Positions 12,101 through 23,269 are shown, counted from the first letter of the stretch. The stretch is DNA of 64,000 nucleotides from Dendrophyllia cribrosa (GCA_024195265.1 JAJLRJ010000014.1:26763181-26827180), one strand, 5' to 3'. The notes: a model not told the origin generated them from the sequence alone. A program made the numbers and translations.

Positions 12101-15100
12101 CTTTGAACAACCAGCCCTGAATTGTACATTACAGCTTTGTGGGAACTTATTGCAACACTTAGGCCGCACCTTATCCAAGCATGTCAGAGCAGTAGTAAGA
12201 TCCCCTTTGTGATATGCGCAGACAGCTTCAAGGACATGGAGTCGCACAAAAAGGGCCAGCTCACCACCACTTCCACCCTATCAGGAAAATTTATAACACT
12301 AGTAAGAATATTAACAAGCAACTTTAATCAACCAAGAGTTGAAGGGGTTTGGATATATGAGAAAAATAATATATTTTAACTGCAGAAATAAAATAAAATG
12401 AATGAAGAAATGATTCTTGCAGTGATGTATGCAATTAAAGAAATTGCAATAAGTCTGACAATTAAGTGACATGTTTACATACCCTTACAACTGTCAGCCT
12501 TTCCAGATTCTGTCCATAACTTCTTTGAAAACATTCCTTACACTTTTTTAATTTTTCCTCTGACAAACAAACATTAGAAGAAACAAACCTATAAGCCATG
12601 AGGATCATTAATTAAAACTATAAATAAATTTATGCTATGAAATTTAAAAGGCACTAAACAATTAATAATTATTACTATAAACTACCATTGACTAATAAAA
12701 TCAAGCAGAGAGAAAGAATCAACTAATCTAAAGTTGAAAACTTTAAAAGAATAGTTTACTACTGACTCAGAAGTTTTCGAGAAAGAAAAGGGAGGTAGCA
12801 GAATAACAAGAGAAAAATGTAAAAGTACTGTCAGAAATTCAAAGGCTGGACTAATCACATTTCTAATAATAATCAATGTAATATACCTGCATTTGGTAAA
12901 TCAATAATGCTTTTAAGCCAGAAGTAACACCAAACTATGTCCAAGCAGAGAATACCATAATTATCCACAGCACTTAAAATCTGAGCTCTACAATGGCTGT
13001 GCAAAATAGGAAAGAAAACAGGACCATAAACGGATATGCTTATTAAGATGATTCTGTTATGTTATTCAAACTGGTCTTAAAATGAAATGCCCACACAACA
13101 ACAACAACAAGACAGTTTTACAACTCCCTTTGTATCCATGGAGATTCCCCCTAGAAAAGAGAGGCCTTGTGATGCAAATAAGTTATTTGAACCATTAACA
13201 ATCAGGATATTATACAACCTATTGCAGGCTGTCCAAGTTTTGTTATACTTTGATTATAGTCAAATCTATTATTAAATAAATAACACACCACATATGTACA
13301 ATTATTACCTGAATTCTTTTTCTGCCTCAAGGAGCAATAAAAGAGCTTCTGCATAATTTCTTTTTTTGAGGTCACTGCGTCCTTTCTCATGTAAAGTTAG
13401 AGCCAGTGTTAAAGCCTACAAAACGACAAAAAACAAAATGAGAAATTTTCCAACTAATAGGATGATGGCAAAGCCTTATGTAGCTTATCCTGGACCATGA
13501 CTTGTCACCACTTTCTGTAGCAGAATACAGTTAACTCTCTCTTAAGCATCCACCCTTGGTGCAAAAATAAGCGGCTGCTTAAGGGAGGTGGTCGCTTATG
13601 AGAAAAAGCAATTTGAAACAGTATTTGACTGAGAAACAAAATGGCTATTTACAAAGTGGTCGCTTACGGGAAGTGGTCACTTAAGAGGGTGGTCGCTAAG
13701 AGAGCGTTGACTGTAATTATTTCCATCCACCAATCACCTAAATGCAGTCATTAGACATATTTATATGGAAAGTGGGATTGTTGTGGGGGTGGGGGGGGAG
13801 TGGGCAGGGGAGTACTTAGTGGAAAGGCAATGGGGGTGATTTCACCTACATTGTTTTTATAACCAGCCAACATTGATCATTAGAGATTTTACCCTATTTA
13901 TCCTGACCCAACACATTTCCAAACATGACATTACAGGGTTGAAAACTTCATTTTGACAGCACTCGCCATTTTGGTGAGTCACTTTCAGAGCTGCACCAAG
14001 AAATGTACAATTTTTACTCGCATACAACATTTGACACTCGCCTTGAGTAGGTGAGTGCTTTTTTCCATCCCAACATTATGTGATCTTCGTAAATACCAGA
14101 CAGTGCTATGGATATTTATTAATTTTTTAACAAGAATTTCTAATTTAGTGCCTCTGTTACTGTTTTGATTTGCACGGGAGTGAGGTTTCTATTGTTTAGA
14201 GGTGTGTGAAGCATAATGGACAATACTGGGTCTTTAAATTGCTGCATAAAATAAAATTTACAATAAATCTGAATATATTATAGATAATATATTATTACAC
14301 TGTTGATGATTTGTGATACCTAAGGCCAAAGCTAAAGTACAAATTATATTACTGTGAATATGGATAAACCTTTCTTTCATTATCAGGCAGCTTAATTGGT
14401 CGGCCTTCTTGGTCATTGATCTCAAGGAAATAATGGTCATCTCTGAAATCTGACCAAAAAAGAAAGTTTCATCAAGACAACATGCCTGAAATATATCAGA
14501 TGTAAATAAATATATAGATAAATGAACAAAGCTTTGAACATACCCCATATGTAACTAACGTTTCAACACAAAGGACATATTCTCTCCATTATTAATTTCC
14601 TCAGTAGATCATTGTCAGGAATCAAATGCTCCATGATTCAAATCAAAAACAGGGTAGGGGTTCAAGAGTGACATGTTTGTCCTAAACAGGATCAGCCAGT
14701 TTGACATCCCAGGCGGCAATAGTCTGAATCAACATTTTCAGATGGCCTGTCAGGTCACTTGCACTCAACTTATTCCTCTTTTCATCTGATGACTTTGTTT
14801 CTTCGAGGGAGGAGGGAGTGAGTGCTAGCAACCTCGTACTGTCTCAGAATCAGGTTAGAAGGGCATATGCCTACCCAAACTTTGGTTATAAGTACCCCCT
14901 CCCGGCCCCCCCACCCATCCCAGGATATGATGACCAGCTTAATTTAACTAATGCCCCAACACAATGGGTAAAACCAATGAGTTTTAGGGCACTCACTGTC
15001 TGTTCTACTTGATAATGCCTCTGCTGCTAGTCTTGTCCGTGAGATGCTAGCTTTAGTTTCTTCTTCTTTCTGTTGTTGAAGTTGAGTCTCAGCACTTGAC

Positions 15101-18100
15101 TGTGTCAATATAAGTACCATAATCTGGCCATTGTTTTTCACATTTTGGCTTTCAAGGGATTTGTCTCATGATAAAAAGACAACAAACATAAATTAATGTC
15201 ATTGTCTCCTATGCAAAGTACCAGTTAGTCAAGAAAAGAAAAGAAATTGACATTCAAACAAGATGACCCAATAATATTGTAATATTAAATAAACACATAC
15301 ACTTACCATCTTCAATAACATGTCCTTTGCAAATCAGTTTCATTTTACCAGGATCTACACCAGATGCTGTATTCAAGCTAAAAAAGAACATAATAATTAA
15401 TAAATAAATCCAATGCAGCAGTGTCATGGGCCCAGGGGGGTATTCAGAAGAAATAATAATAAGGAGATGCAAAGACCTTTTTTGGGTTTAAAATTTGCAA
15501 TCTGATGGCTTTTTTGTGGTGAAAGATTTTGGGAAGTTCTTTTTTGGGGGTTGGCAAATTTAAGTGTAATATTTTTATGAAGAGAGAAAAGGAACTTTTG
15601 GGGGGTTTCTGTTCTGGGCCGTTGGACTTTTTTTGGCCTAAAATTATAGGACTTTTTGGGGGGTCTAAAAATTTGGCCTCATTTGCACCTCCTGGTCACT
15701 ATTACAGCTGAGGAACATGGCCCCCTGGGGTCATGGGCATGAAACAAAGTGAGTTAAAAGTGCTATGATTCACCTAAAATTCTTCATCAATATTTCATAA
15801 AATAAGTAATGTTTAACCCATTGACACCTCAAACCACCTTGACGGACCCACGGTCCTTCTACCATTTGTAACTAACTCACGCAGAAGACAGAAATCTTTC
15901 AAAAAGTGTCCAAATGAGAGAGATTTTGTGAATTGGGACAGAGTAACATGCATCAAACCTGTCAGATTTGACCGGCAAAATCAAAGGAAAATCTGGTCTT
16001 CCTGCCATTTGCCACTTTTTGTTATTAAAAAATGTCACCTTCTTAATTTTTCTGGGAAACTTTTACTTCATAAATAAAATCTAGTGAAAGGCCAACAACG
16101 AGGAGGAAAAATGGAATAAGAATGAAAAAGAACGGGTAGGAGTAACCATAGGGTAGGGAAGGGGGTCAGGGGTTGGAGGCATTTTCGTGATCTTCGTCAT
16201 AAGGTCGGCCCTACATTAAAGCCAGTTTTCGTGAGCAAGAAATTAGAACAAGATCTTAAACCCAAAGAAATCAAGCTGTCAATTGTGAATCGGCAATGCG
16301 TTGTTTATCGTTTTTCATGTGATCTGTGCAATGCAGATTATGTCAGGTACACAGCCCGACACCTTCATCAATGCATTGCTGAGCACAAAAACTCGACAAT
16401 CGGTAGACAATTCATCGAAGCTCACGGTAGCAACACTCTTTTGAAAGAAAGCCAATTTAGAATCTCTAGAAAGTGCCAGTGCAAATTTGATTGTTTAGTT
16501 TTTGAAGCAACTAAGCAACTAAAGCCTAATTTAAATGTCCAGACGGACTCCATACGTGCTAAACATTTTGTTTAACCTGTAACTTATTTGTTTGTTACAG
16601 TTTCTTAGTTATCTATTGTCCTTTTTACTATTTAATATAATATATACTTTTAACATATTTGACATTTTTTGACTTGATAATGACGTTAAGAGCGTCAAAA
16701 CGTTGTCACTTTTTTTAATCTTAAAATGTTTTTAAGTAATGTTTTATCGCAATTTGTTATAGTTTAAATGGAAAAATAAAAAAAAGAAAAGTTGAGCTTA
16801 TTGTTATGCTTGCTTTGTGTGCATTCCCAAAACCAAAAGTTGATTTTGAACCAGAAAGGAAAGGAAACTAAGGGTGCTTACCATTTGTCAGATTAGTGGC
16901 TGGCGGGACCAGTCTGATTGTAACTAGAATGCAGTTTTTGAAGATCTTTAATTGTTGCTTAAGTCCATCAGAAGGGTGCATAATTTTTTTTCATGTTGAT
17001 CAGTCTGGTCAAACAGTTCTGACAAATAATAGTATATTTATGAATTGAGTGGTCTGACTGGCCAGTTATGACAAATGGAAAGCGCCCTAAGTTTTCATGT
17101 TACAAACAATTAACGTTTTGGATAGTTTGCTTGTAATTTGCCTCCACAGCAATCAGAAAACAGCAAAATGGGGCAAAATTTGTGTTACTTTGAAAACGTG
17201 CCAACAGACCGATACTTTGTCTCTAAATTTATATCTAAATAGAAAACAAAGACGACTGTTCTGCCTAATTTGCTATCAAATTTATACCATATCTAGGCTA
17301 ATTATTTGTCTGATGAATAATTCATCTAGATGGATAATTTGTCTCTAGTATAAATTGGACCTACAAGGCTCACTGGGCAGGTGTAAAAATTGTTTAGCTT
17401 ACATACCCACCACACTTTAAAAAATTCTACATCAGACCCCGGATTTTTAGTGACATTACCTTTTCTTAAAATCTGCCCCATTCACATGCAAACCAGTTTG
17501 AATTTGCAATCTGCTGTTTTCTCCCAGTGGATCACTGCCAGTCAGGTGAACTTTAATGGTTGCAATTCCTGATTTGGCAAATCTTTGTTCTGTTTGTAAT
17601 TTTGTTACAGCATGAACTCTTAGCTGCTCTAAAGCTTCTGTGATCTCTTCAGGAGAAGCATTTAATGCCACTGAGTAATGGTTAACCATTTCCTGCCATA
17701 TATAAAAGTGTTCTGTGAGTAACAGGCATTATTTAAGTCAGGATCGATCCAGTGATATTACCTGTCGGTACAAAAGGAGAGGGGGATATGGCATATCAAG
17801 TTGACAATGTTTAGCGTACAGCTATTTCAATTAACGTTGTCGGATGAAAAAGGCGAAAAGCCAAGACCGCAAGGTAGTATGGGATTTTTATGCAATACTA
17901 TTTACAACTACCCATACTACCCTGCGGTCTTGGCTTTGAGCTTTCACCCGACAACATTAATTGAAATAGCTGTATATATACTCCACATTGTCTCTTGACA
18001 CCCTTTTTTTTTTTCATTCTCTCGGATTCATTATCATCTTCTGAGACAAAGGAAAACAAAAATCAAACTGGTCTAAAAAATTTAAACCAAAGAAAAATTT

Positions 18101-19293
18101 GAACCACAACATAATAAATTGTGTAGTCATTTCTTGCACTTATAAAGTGTGAGCAAAATGTTCAGCTGTGTACTGCTGTATCCAGCTTGTTCAGGGGTGT
18201 AGATTTCAGGTGGTTGGGTATAATATAGTCAAAGATGTCTTAAAGCAGACACCCCTGTAAAGTGGACCTTTCTATAAGGTGGACATCAGTGCTTGTCAAC
18301 TGGTGGCTAGTGCATGTTGTGATGAGAAGAATGTTGATTTTACCATTGTTTATCTAATGTAGTTGTTTTAAAATGACTGTAAATCGAGTTGTAGTTGAGC
18401 TCGTTCGGGATATCCTCATCGCCAGTTATTAAATCCTCTGAACTCTTTTAATGAAAACTATCACTTTCGTAATCCTGCTTGTACAACCAAACGAACAACT
18501 CTTGTGCGCATACTTGCAGCACAATATAATACACCACAAGTTCTTGGCTGGTTCTGGCCAATTTCACTTGGTGGTCTATAACTAAACTCTCTGTAAGGTA
18601 GACACCTCTCAAAGGCAGACAACTCTCCAAGGTGGGCAGCTAAAACTGGTCCCAAGGGTGTCTGCTTAAAGAGAGTTCATTGCATTCTTCAGTTACCGCT
18701 CCTAAAAAAAGATATCAGCCTTTGACTCCCAATGCTTACAAAAACTTATTCCATGGCTCACTGGTCAATGAATGACCAACCAATATTCCTTCACTTGTCA
18801 TGAAAAATTCACTAGTTTATTTGATTTCTAAGAAAAAAAACTGAGTCATTCGAAATGATACCAAAAGAAGACTAAAAAAATGATAAAGAATGACAACAAT
18901 CAGGAAAATGAAACACATTAAAGAACTATCAACCAATTACTCACTGATTTGATATCATTGCAACAAAAATATAAGCTTACTCATCGATTATTGTTTTCTT
19001 GCCAGTCAAAGACATAAATAAAAGGGAAGATCTAAGTTTTGTTTAACAGTTTCTAAATGTAGACCTTCAATGTTAGCGACTTATATCTTAAAACTCGGCT
19101 TTTAAAAATTAATACAAGCTTAAATTTTATCAAGCTCGAAATGTTAAGTGTTCAGGTTTACCTCTGTGTATTTTCCGGGTTCATCGTTTGATGGGGTGGT
19201 GTATGGAGCGAGCCAAAGCTTCACATTCTCCGATCTTAGTTTCTCTCGAACACGGTTTAAAAGGCTATTAAATTGAGGGTTGCTTTCTGCCAT
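6101..19293 (-). CDS. NUB1: NEDD8 ultimate buster 1 (NUB1), 625 aa
   Basis: Seventeen exons join in phase: 19293-19162, 17692-17460, 15377-15307, 15164-14997, 14449-14370, 13415-13309, 12996-12887, 12559-12483, 12277-12170, 11516-11465, 11236-11136, 9417-9329, 8822-8717, 8633-8587, 7915-7861, 7334-7202, 6309-6101. The total is 1878 bp including TAA, or 625 aa (human isoforms 601/615). NUB1 is an adaptor that binds NEDD8 and FAT10 and delivers neddylated proteins to the proteasome. Visible features: N-terminal VKLWLAPYT; a ubiquitin-like region (about 75-155, with GIATIKV and LHVNG); a central helical part with AVDNYGILCLDIVWCYF; UBA1 (about 372-413, LLMGFSESEARLGLRACQGD); a basic coiled stretch rich in K/E/R (exon 12); UBA2 (about 443-478, VEMGFSAKKAASALRQANND); UBA3 (about 504-550, SMGFAVESFKEALKRCHGD); and an acidic C-tail with the family's EAVNE and TEYRTLL motifs. 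Its start faces the tubulin gene. Confidence 0.95.
6390..6595. mobile_element. TTAA-flanked MITE (piggyBac-like)
   Basis: The element begins TTAACCCTTTCCCTCCCA and ends TGGGAGTGTAAAGGATTAA. Both ends carry the TTAA target, and the termini are imperfect inverted repeats starting CCCTTT. It is 206 bp and non-coding. It sits in the NUB1 intron between exons 16 and 17. Other members lie at 50394-50568 and 54928-55946, with a partial one at 38815-38990. TTAA duplication with CCC termini is the piggyBac hallmark, so the superfamily call is inference. Confidence 0.75.
7434..7590. repeat. Short degenerate tandem repeat (~30-bp unit)
   Basis: Five or so degenerate units of the form ggcgtttttaaggactctta with spacers caacc/cgaac lie in the NUB1 intron between exons 15 and 16. 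No coding potential or known family was recognised. Confidence 0.65.
8063..8486. mobile_element. MITE with TATTTCCTYGAATAAT termini
   Basis: The left end reads cgtatttcctcgaataatgg and the right end ctattattcaaggaaatacg, about 20 bp of inverted repeat. The interior repeats the words ggcgattaatcgaggg on both sides (about 8143-8161 and 8442-8459) and has a poly-G run at 8427-8443. It lies in the NUB1 intron between exons 14 and 15. There is no open frame with similarity to a transposase. Confidence 0.75.
9417..9790. repeat. Direct tandem duplication, 187-bp period, at a NUB1 splice acceptor
   Basis: Two nearly identical copies begin with cctgttgttaaaaa at 9417 and 9604 and share gtaatgcagcgataaaataa and tcagtcccttgacaatggcg. 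The duplication starts exactly at the acceptor of NUB1 exon 12 (minus strand), so a second potential AG acceptor and polypyrimidine tract sits 187 bp upstream in the intron. Confidence 0.9.
10261..10525. repeat. Imperfect duplication of ~115 bp in a NUB1 intron
   Basis: Two similar blocks (about 10261-10380 and 10405-10525) share ggggaaacgatga, aacacctagtggagagg, gaaagacgctaagaccattt or gaagatgctaagaccattt, and atttctct. Neither shows a sustained open frame. The unit is unidentified; it could be a decayed gene fragment or transposon end. Confidence 0.65.
11695..11785. repeat. Purine-rich (GGGA)n low-complexity tract
   Basis: The plus strand is almost pure purine (gagggagaggggagg-type repeats) for about 90 bp in the NUB1 intron between exons 9 and 10. 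The frames across it, including a proline/leucine-rich minus-strand frame, are artefacts of composition. Confidence 0.85.
11900..12120. mobile_element. Decayed copy of the GGGCCTGGTTGTTC MITE family
   Basis: Blocks in order (gctaacccacaatta, taatccagctaaataa, gcttttgaaaacattttta, gataagcgttaatt, tttgaacaaccagccc) match the better-preserved element at 26337-26575 in the same order. The right end is intact and the left end is degraded. Confidence 0.7.
13527..13718. mobile_element. MITE with ACAGTYAACKCTCTCTTA termini
   Basis: The left end acagttaactctctcttaag and the right end ctaagagagcgttgactgt are inverted repeats with a few mismatches. The interior repeats gtggtcgctta-type words. It lies in the NUB1 intron between exons 5 and 6. 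A larger relative lies at about 18237-18682. Confidence 0.75.
13934..14065. repeat. Dispersed repeat shared with 35972-36110
   Basis: Words aaacttcattttgacagcac, tcgccatttt, agctg(c/t)(a/g)cca, aaatgtacaattt, tactc and gtgagtgct occur here and, in the same order, in photolyase intron 4 near 35972-36110. The family is unknown and the ends are not defined. Confidence 0.6.
16196..16575 (+). pseudogene. Penelope-like element remnant, GIY-YIG domain end
   Basis: An open frame ending at 16575 encodes the C-terminal part of a retroelement polyprotein. The pattern VVYRFSCDLCNADYVRYTAR with HLHQCIAEHK, then SQFRISRKC..KFDCLVFEA and LKPNLNVQTDSIRAKHF, is typical of the C-terminal GIY-YIG-like region found in Penelope-type elements of cnidarians. 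No reverse transcriptase precedes it, so it is 5'-truncated. The canonical YVG is changed to YVR, suggesting decay. It sits in the NUB1 intron between exons 2 and 3, on the strand opposite to the gene, and is followed by a 3' tail with gagcgtcaaaacgtt. Confidence 0.75.
17816..17977. mobile_element. Palindromic MITE with ~65-bp inverted arms
   Basis: The left arm begins tacagctatttcaattaacg and includes ccaagaccgcaaggtagta. The right arm is its complement (tactaccctgcggtcttgg through attgaaatagctgta). Fewer than 30 bases separate the arms. It lies in NUB1 intron 1 and would form a strong hairpin in either transcript. Confidence 0.85.
18003..18115. mobile_element. Half copy of the GTGGTTTAAATTTTTC MITE
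   Basis: Words attcattatcatcttctgag, gacaaaggaaaacaaaaat, caaactggt, aaatttaaaccaaagaaaaa and tttgaaccacaacata match the right half of the complete element at 25093-25258. The left half is missing. Confidence 0.75.
18237..18682. mobile_element. MITE related to the CTCTCTTTAAGCAGACACCC family
   Basis: The left end tcttaaagcagacacccctg is mirrored near the right end by aagggtgtctgcttaaagag. Internal words gtaaagtggacc, aaggtggaca, ctgtaaggtagaca and aaggcagacaactctc repeat the end motif. It lies in NUB1 intron 1. Boundaries are approximate. Confidence 0.65.
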
Positions 19294-19748
19294 AATAAAT
19301 GCTCTTCAAAAGGTTAAATGACTAAAATGAAACAAAAAGATTCATTAGTTTTGCACGAGTTTGTAGAATTCAGGGGGTAGAATTTTTTGTTTTCGCTTCG
19401 ATGGCGAAACCGCAGACCAAGCAGAGGGTTTTGCGGCTGCTATGCCCAAATAAGGTATATAAAGTTCAACCCAGTGCCTTGCTCTGTTAAAAAGATGGCG
19501 GGAGAAATTTTTGCACAAAGGAGAAAAAGGTGATGTTTTTGCTCGTGTTTTTCCAACAAATTACGTTGAAGTTAACTTATACGATGTTCTAAAAGGATTC
19601 TGGATATAAGCTGTTATGTGTTTACGTATATGAAGAGAAACGTCAACTGACAGGATAGGAATATGAGCAACACGAGGTGACGTTTCATCTTTTTTCATGG
19701 ATCTTGTTGAAAGTTAAAGAAAAGAGAACATACAGATTGGAAATCACC
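19294..19748. promoter_or_regulatory. Shared divergent promoter of NUB1 and the tubulin gene
   Basis: The NUB1 ATG (minus, 19293) and the tubulin ATG (plus, 19749) are 455 bp apart and point away from each other. The interval holds a TATA-like tatataaag at 19456-19464 and aaagatggcggga at 19491-19503, a good match to the YY1 core (AAGATGGCGG) typical of housekeeping promoters. The transcription starts themselves cannot be seen. Confidence 0.65.
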
Positions 19749-22700
19749 ATGTCATCAATTGTTCTTTTGGTCGGCCAATGTGGAAATCAAGTTGGACATG
19801 AACTAATGGGTTTGATTGACAAAAGTGATTCCCACCCACTCAGTCACAGAGATGGCAAATTGCGCTGTGTCTGTGTGGACAGTGAGTCTAAGGTCATTAA
19901 ACATAATTATCGTGAAGACACAAGATCCAGTGGTTTATACAGAGAAACTAACATGATCATCGGACAGAGAGGTCGAGGAAATAACTGGGCATTGGGTTAT
20001 CATGGATTGAGTGGGGAGACAGAAGATGCGTCCCTGTTACATCGTGCCATGGAAACGCTAAGGAAAGAAGTTGAAAGATGTGACAATTATGCTGGTAAAT
20101 GACTATCTAGCCTCAAACTTAAGACACTGTAGACTCCCACTATAACAAACACTCAGGGAAACAAATTTACCATCAACAGTTTTGTTATCAATTTGTTTTT
20201 GGGTTTCCATTGGTACAAAACATTTTTTATCAGCATCAAATTTTTCCATACAACATCAATGCTTAATCAGTAGGAGAGGTTATGAGAATCAAGAATATGA
20301 TCCCCCAAGATAAATTAACAACGTCTCCCCACAACTGCTATAATAAATGGATGAGGAAAAGAAAGGAGAATTTGTATTTTGATATTGGGGATAAAAGGGT
20401 TGACATGCTAACTACTAGTCCCAACACCCCCCCCCCCCCCCCCCCCCCCCCCTCATGCCTATATGCCTGCATCTAACCTCTGATGTTGTCTCTACAAGGC
20501 ACTATTGTGGTTCACAGTCTCACTGGTGGGACTGGTTCTGGACTGGGGTCACGTCTGGTTGAGAGAATAAGGGACACATACCCCTTGGCTCATGTCATGT
20601 CTGTTGCTGTGTCACCTCATGCATCTGGTGACAGTCCTCTACAGCATTATAACTCACTTCTTAGTTTGGCATCTCTGCAGCGGTGAGTATATCTACCTTA
20701 ATCTCCCCTTATTTGCACCTATTATTCGAGACAGTTCCATTGGTCCTGCTGGCAAACTCTAAATACAGAGCCCCCCCCAAAAAAAATAAAAAAAATAAAA
20801 AAAATGTTCTTTCACAAAATTATCTAAGAGCTGTGAGAGCAAAGAGACAACAAGCCATCTCAGAGAGATTTAAGTGATTTCTCAAAGAGACAACAAGCCA
20901 TTACAGATAAAAGTGATTTTTCCAAGACACAAGAAAAAAACTTCCATTTATAGTTTCAGTGCACTTGGAAACACTATACTCATCATCATCATCATCAATC
21001 TTTATTTATACACGAAATCGTATACTAACATCACTACTCTCATTACTATTCACTGTACTAACATCACTACTCTCATTATCTTTCAGTCATGCAGATGGAG
21101 TGTTACTATTCAACAATGATGATGTTCTTCATCATATAACAGCACACAGTGGTCTAATAACACGACACAAGCCATCCAGTTCCATCTCACTCAAAGACAT
21201 GAACAGCTTCATTTCAGCCAGCCTTGCTGGTGTGTTGCAACCCTTAGGAAGTAGACCTAAGCGAATAAAGGGAAAACTCAAGGAAAGCGGGAGCAGGGTA
21301 GTGACCAATGTTATCAAGGACAAAAAGAGCGAGAAGAAGTTTATTTATAGTGGAGCACAATCAAGTAAAACAGACACCATTGCAAAAAAGCTTTCATTTT
21401 CCATGGATGATCATGAATCTCCAGACAGGTCAGATCCTGGTTACTGTAATAGGTCTATGCTTGGTTCAGGTCGATACTCCACAACTTCATTGACATCTCA
21501 GGACTATTCTGTAGGCATGTCTTCCTGCTTATATGATCCTGATTATGGTAAAGAAATGGCCAAACAACCCAGATCTACTGCTTCAGCACTGTTGCGCTAT
21601 CGGGGAATCATAAGTCCTTCCTCCAAGACCAGGACATCAAACACTGACAGTGGTCAATCATCACAGCTGGCAGCAGGAGTCTCCAATGGAAATGAACCTT
21701 GGGAAATGCTCCGATCTGTTTGTGCGGAACCATCGAAGAAATTTGCTACAGTGCATCACATTGTGAAGTCAAAAGTTTCCTGGGAATCCCTCACTCAGTC
21801 TCTTATTCACTCAGTACGGCGATATGATCGGCATGGAGCTCAATTTGCTACCATGTGCTCTCTTCTTGTTGCCCGTGGAGATCACGAGGGGTCGTTTGCT
21901 GAGGTGTCGGCGAAAATTGAGGATAAGCTGCGGCAGTCGCTGGGATGTGTGGAGTGGAATCCTTTTCCAGTTGACTTCTGGATCAGTGAGTAACAGTTTT
22001 GTAATAATATTGAATATTATCAGAGTGAGTCCTGACTCATGTGAGTGACCACTGAATGCACCTTTGTTAAACGAATTTTAAAAACTGTTTTTATTCAGTC
22101 TTTTTAATTTTTGTTTTTTTTTTTTTGCTGTCCACACATAAATGATAATTCTCTCCACTTTGGGCGATTTTGAACATCTCCATCTTTTTTGAGTTTTTAA
22201 TGTTTTTGATTGTTTTAGATTGAAAAAGAGATTAAAGATTGGGCCTCAGTCAAAATTTCATCAAGGATCTCTTGTGGTGACGACAAACATGTGTACACAA
22301 CAGTCTTTTTTTATTCGGCTGTTGACCCATTCACTCAAATAATCTTATCGCAACCTGTTTATAATGGTCGTTTGTACTTTGTAAAGGTCAATACAATCCA
22401 GTGGGTCCTAAAGATTCACAGTCCCTTACACTGTGCTTGAACTCAACAAAAATAGTGGAAACATTGGAAGATGTCATGGTCAAAGCAAGGGCAATGTATG
22501 ACGCGGGTGCCTATCTGCACTGGTTCTGGAAGCATGGCTGTTCCAAGGTATAAGTGGTCAATTGCTAACCAGTCATTTCTCTACAAGTTTGCCCACATCT
22601 CAAAGTTGTTTCACCAAATTGAAGTTGTTTCGCTACACCCTTTAACAATTTTAGTTGAATCGCAATTTAACACAATTCAGTTGCCTCAACAAGTTTGACG

Positions 22701-23222
22701 TGTATTACTTGTAGTGAAACACATACAAGGGAAATGACTTAAAGCGAAACAACTTGAGGCAAAACCATTCAGTGTAGCCAAATTAATAACGATGATGTAA
22801 ATGACTGCACAGCAGTGCACAGAAAACGTTTTGTAAAACACATTTGAAGAAGTTATAGCCAATGTACAGCCACCCCTCCCCCAAGAATACGTTATCAAGG
22901 GAAAATTATGGTCCCATAAGTTATAAAATAAATACAAACAAAAAAAAACTTTTATGTGTAGATGGGGTATAGGGGTATACTTATTTAGTACCCTAACCCC
23001 TTAGATGGAGGATAATCCACTGCAGGTTCCCCCCTGCCCCCTCCCCTGACCTGCCCCTGCCCCCCACCGCAGTTACCCACCCTGAAACTAGATCAGGCTT
23101 AAATCTATGGTTGTTTTTCATCAATTTTAAAATTTTATTTTCAACAATTGCAGAATGATTTTGTGGATGCATTTGACACGCTGGAGTCTGTTGTGGAGGA
23201 TTACAAGCTTGCAGCAAGATAA
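19749..23222 (+). CDS. TUBD1-like: Delta/zeta-class tubulin with a large insertion, 552 aa
   Basis: Five exons join in phase: 19749-20094, 20499-20682, 21087-21985, 22387-22547, 23154-23222 (TAA). The protein starts MSSIVLLVGQCGNQVGHEL, the tubulin nucleotide-site start. It has RGNNWALGYHG and RKEVERCDNYAG, as in delta-tubulin, the GTPase loop TGGTGSGLG (about 124-132), HADGVLLFNNDDV, and a C-end DAFDTLESVVEDY resembling delta's DSFTSLEQVV. Human TUBD1 is 453 aa. The excess is a Ser/Lys-rich, probably disordered stretch of about 130 residues (about 235-365) inside exon 3, replacing a conserved part; the N-terminal loop before KVI is about 25 residues shorter than in delta. Delta and zeta tubulins act in triplet-microtubule centrioles and basal-body orientation. 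Zeta is a real alternative; a tree would decide. An ATG upstream in the same frame (19677-19748 region) is not needed, since MSSIV aligns with family starts. Confidence 0.85.
20430..20452. repeat. Poly-C tract
   Basis: An almost uninterrupted C run lies in tubulin intron 1, about 50 bp upstream of the exon 2 acceptor. Its length is prone to sequencing error. Confidence 0.9.
21024..21088. repeat. 33-bp duplication of a polypyrimidine tract at the exon 3 acceptor
   Basis: The words actaacatcactactctcat occur at 21024 and again at 21057, the second running into ttatctttcag, the acceptor of tubulin exon 3. Both copies have a branch-point-like ctaac. The duplication therefore doubles the branch-site and polypyrimidine signals. 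Confidence 0.8.
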
Positions 23223-23269
23223 CAATATGTCGAGTGAAGAGTCAGTAATGGCATAAAACAGTTCAGTGT

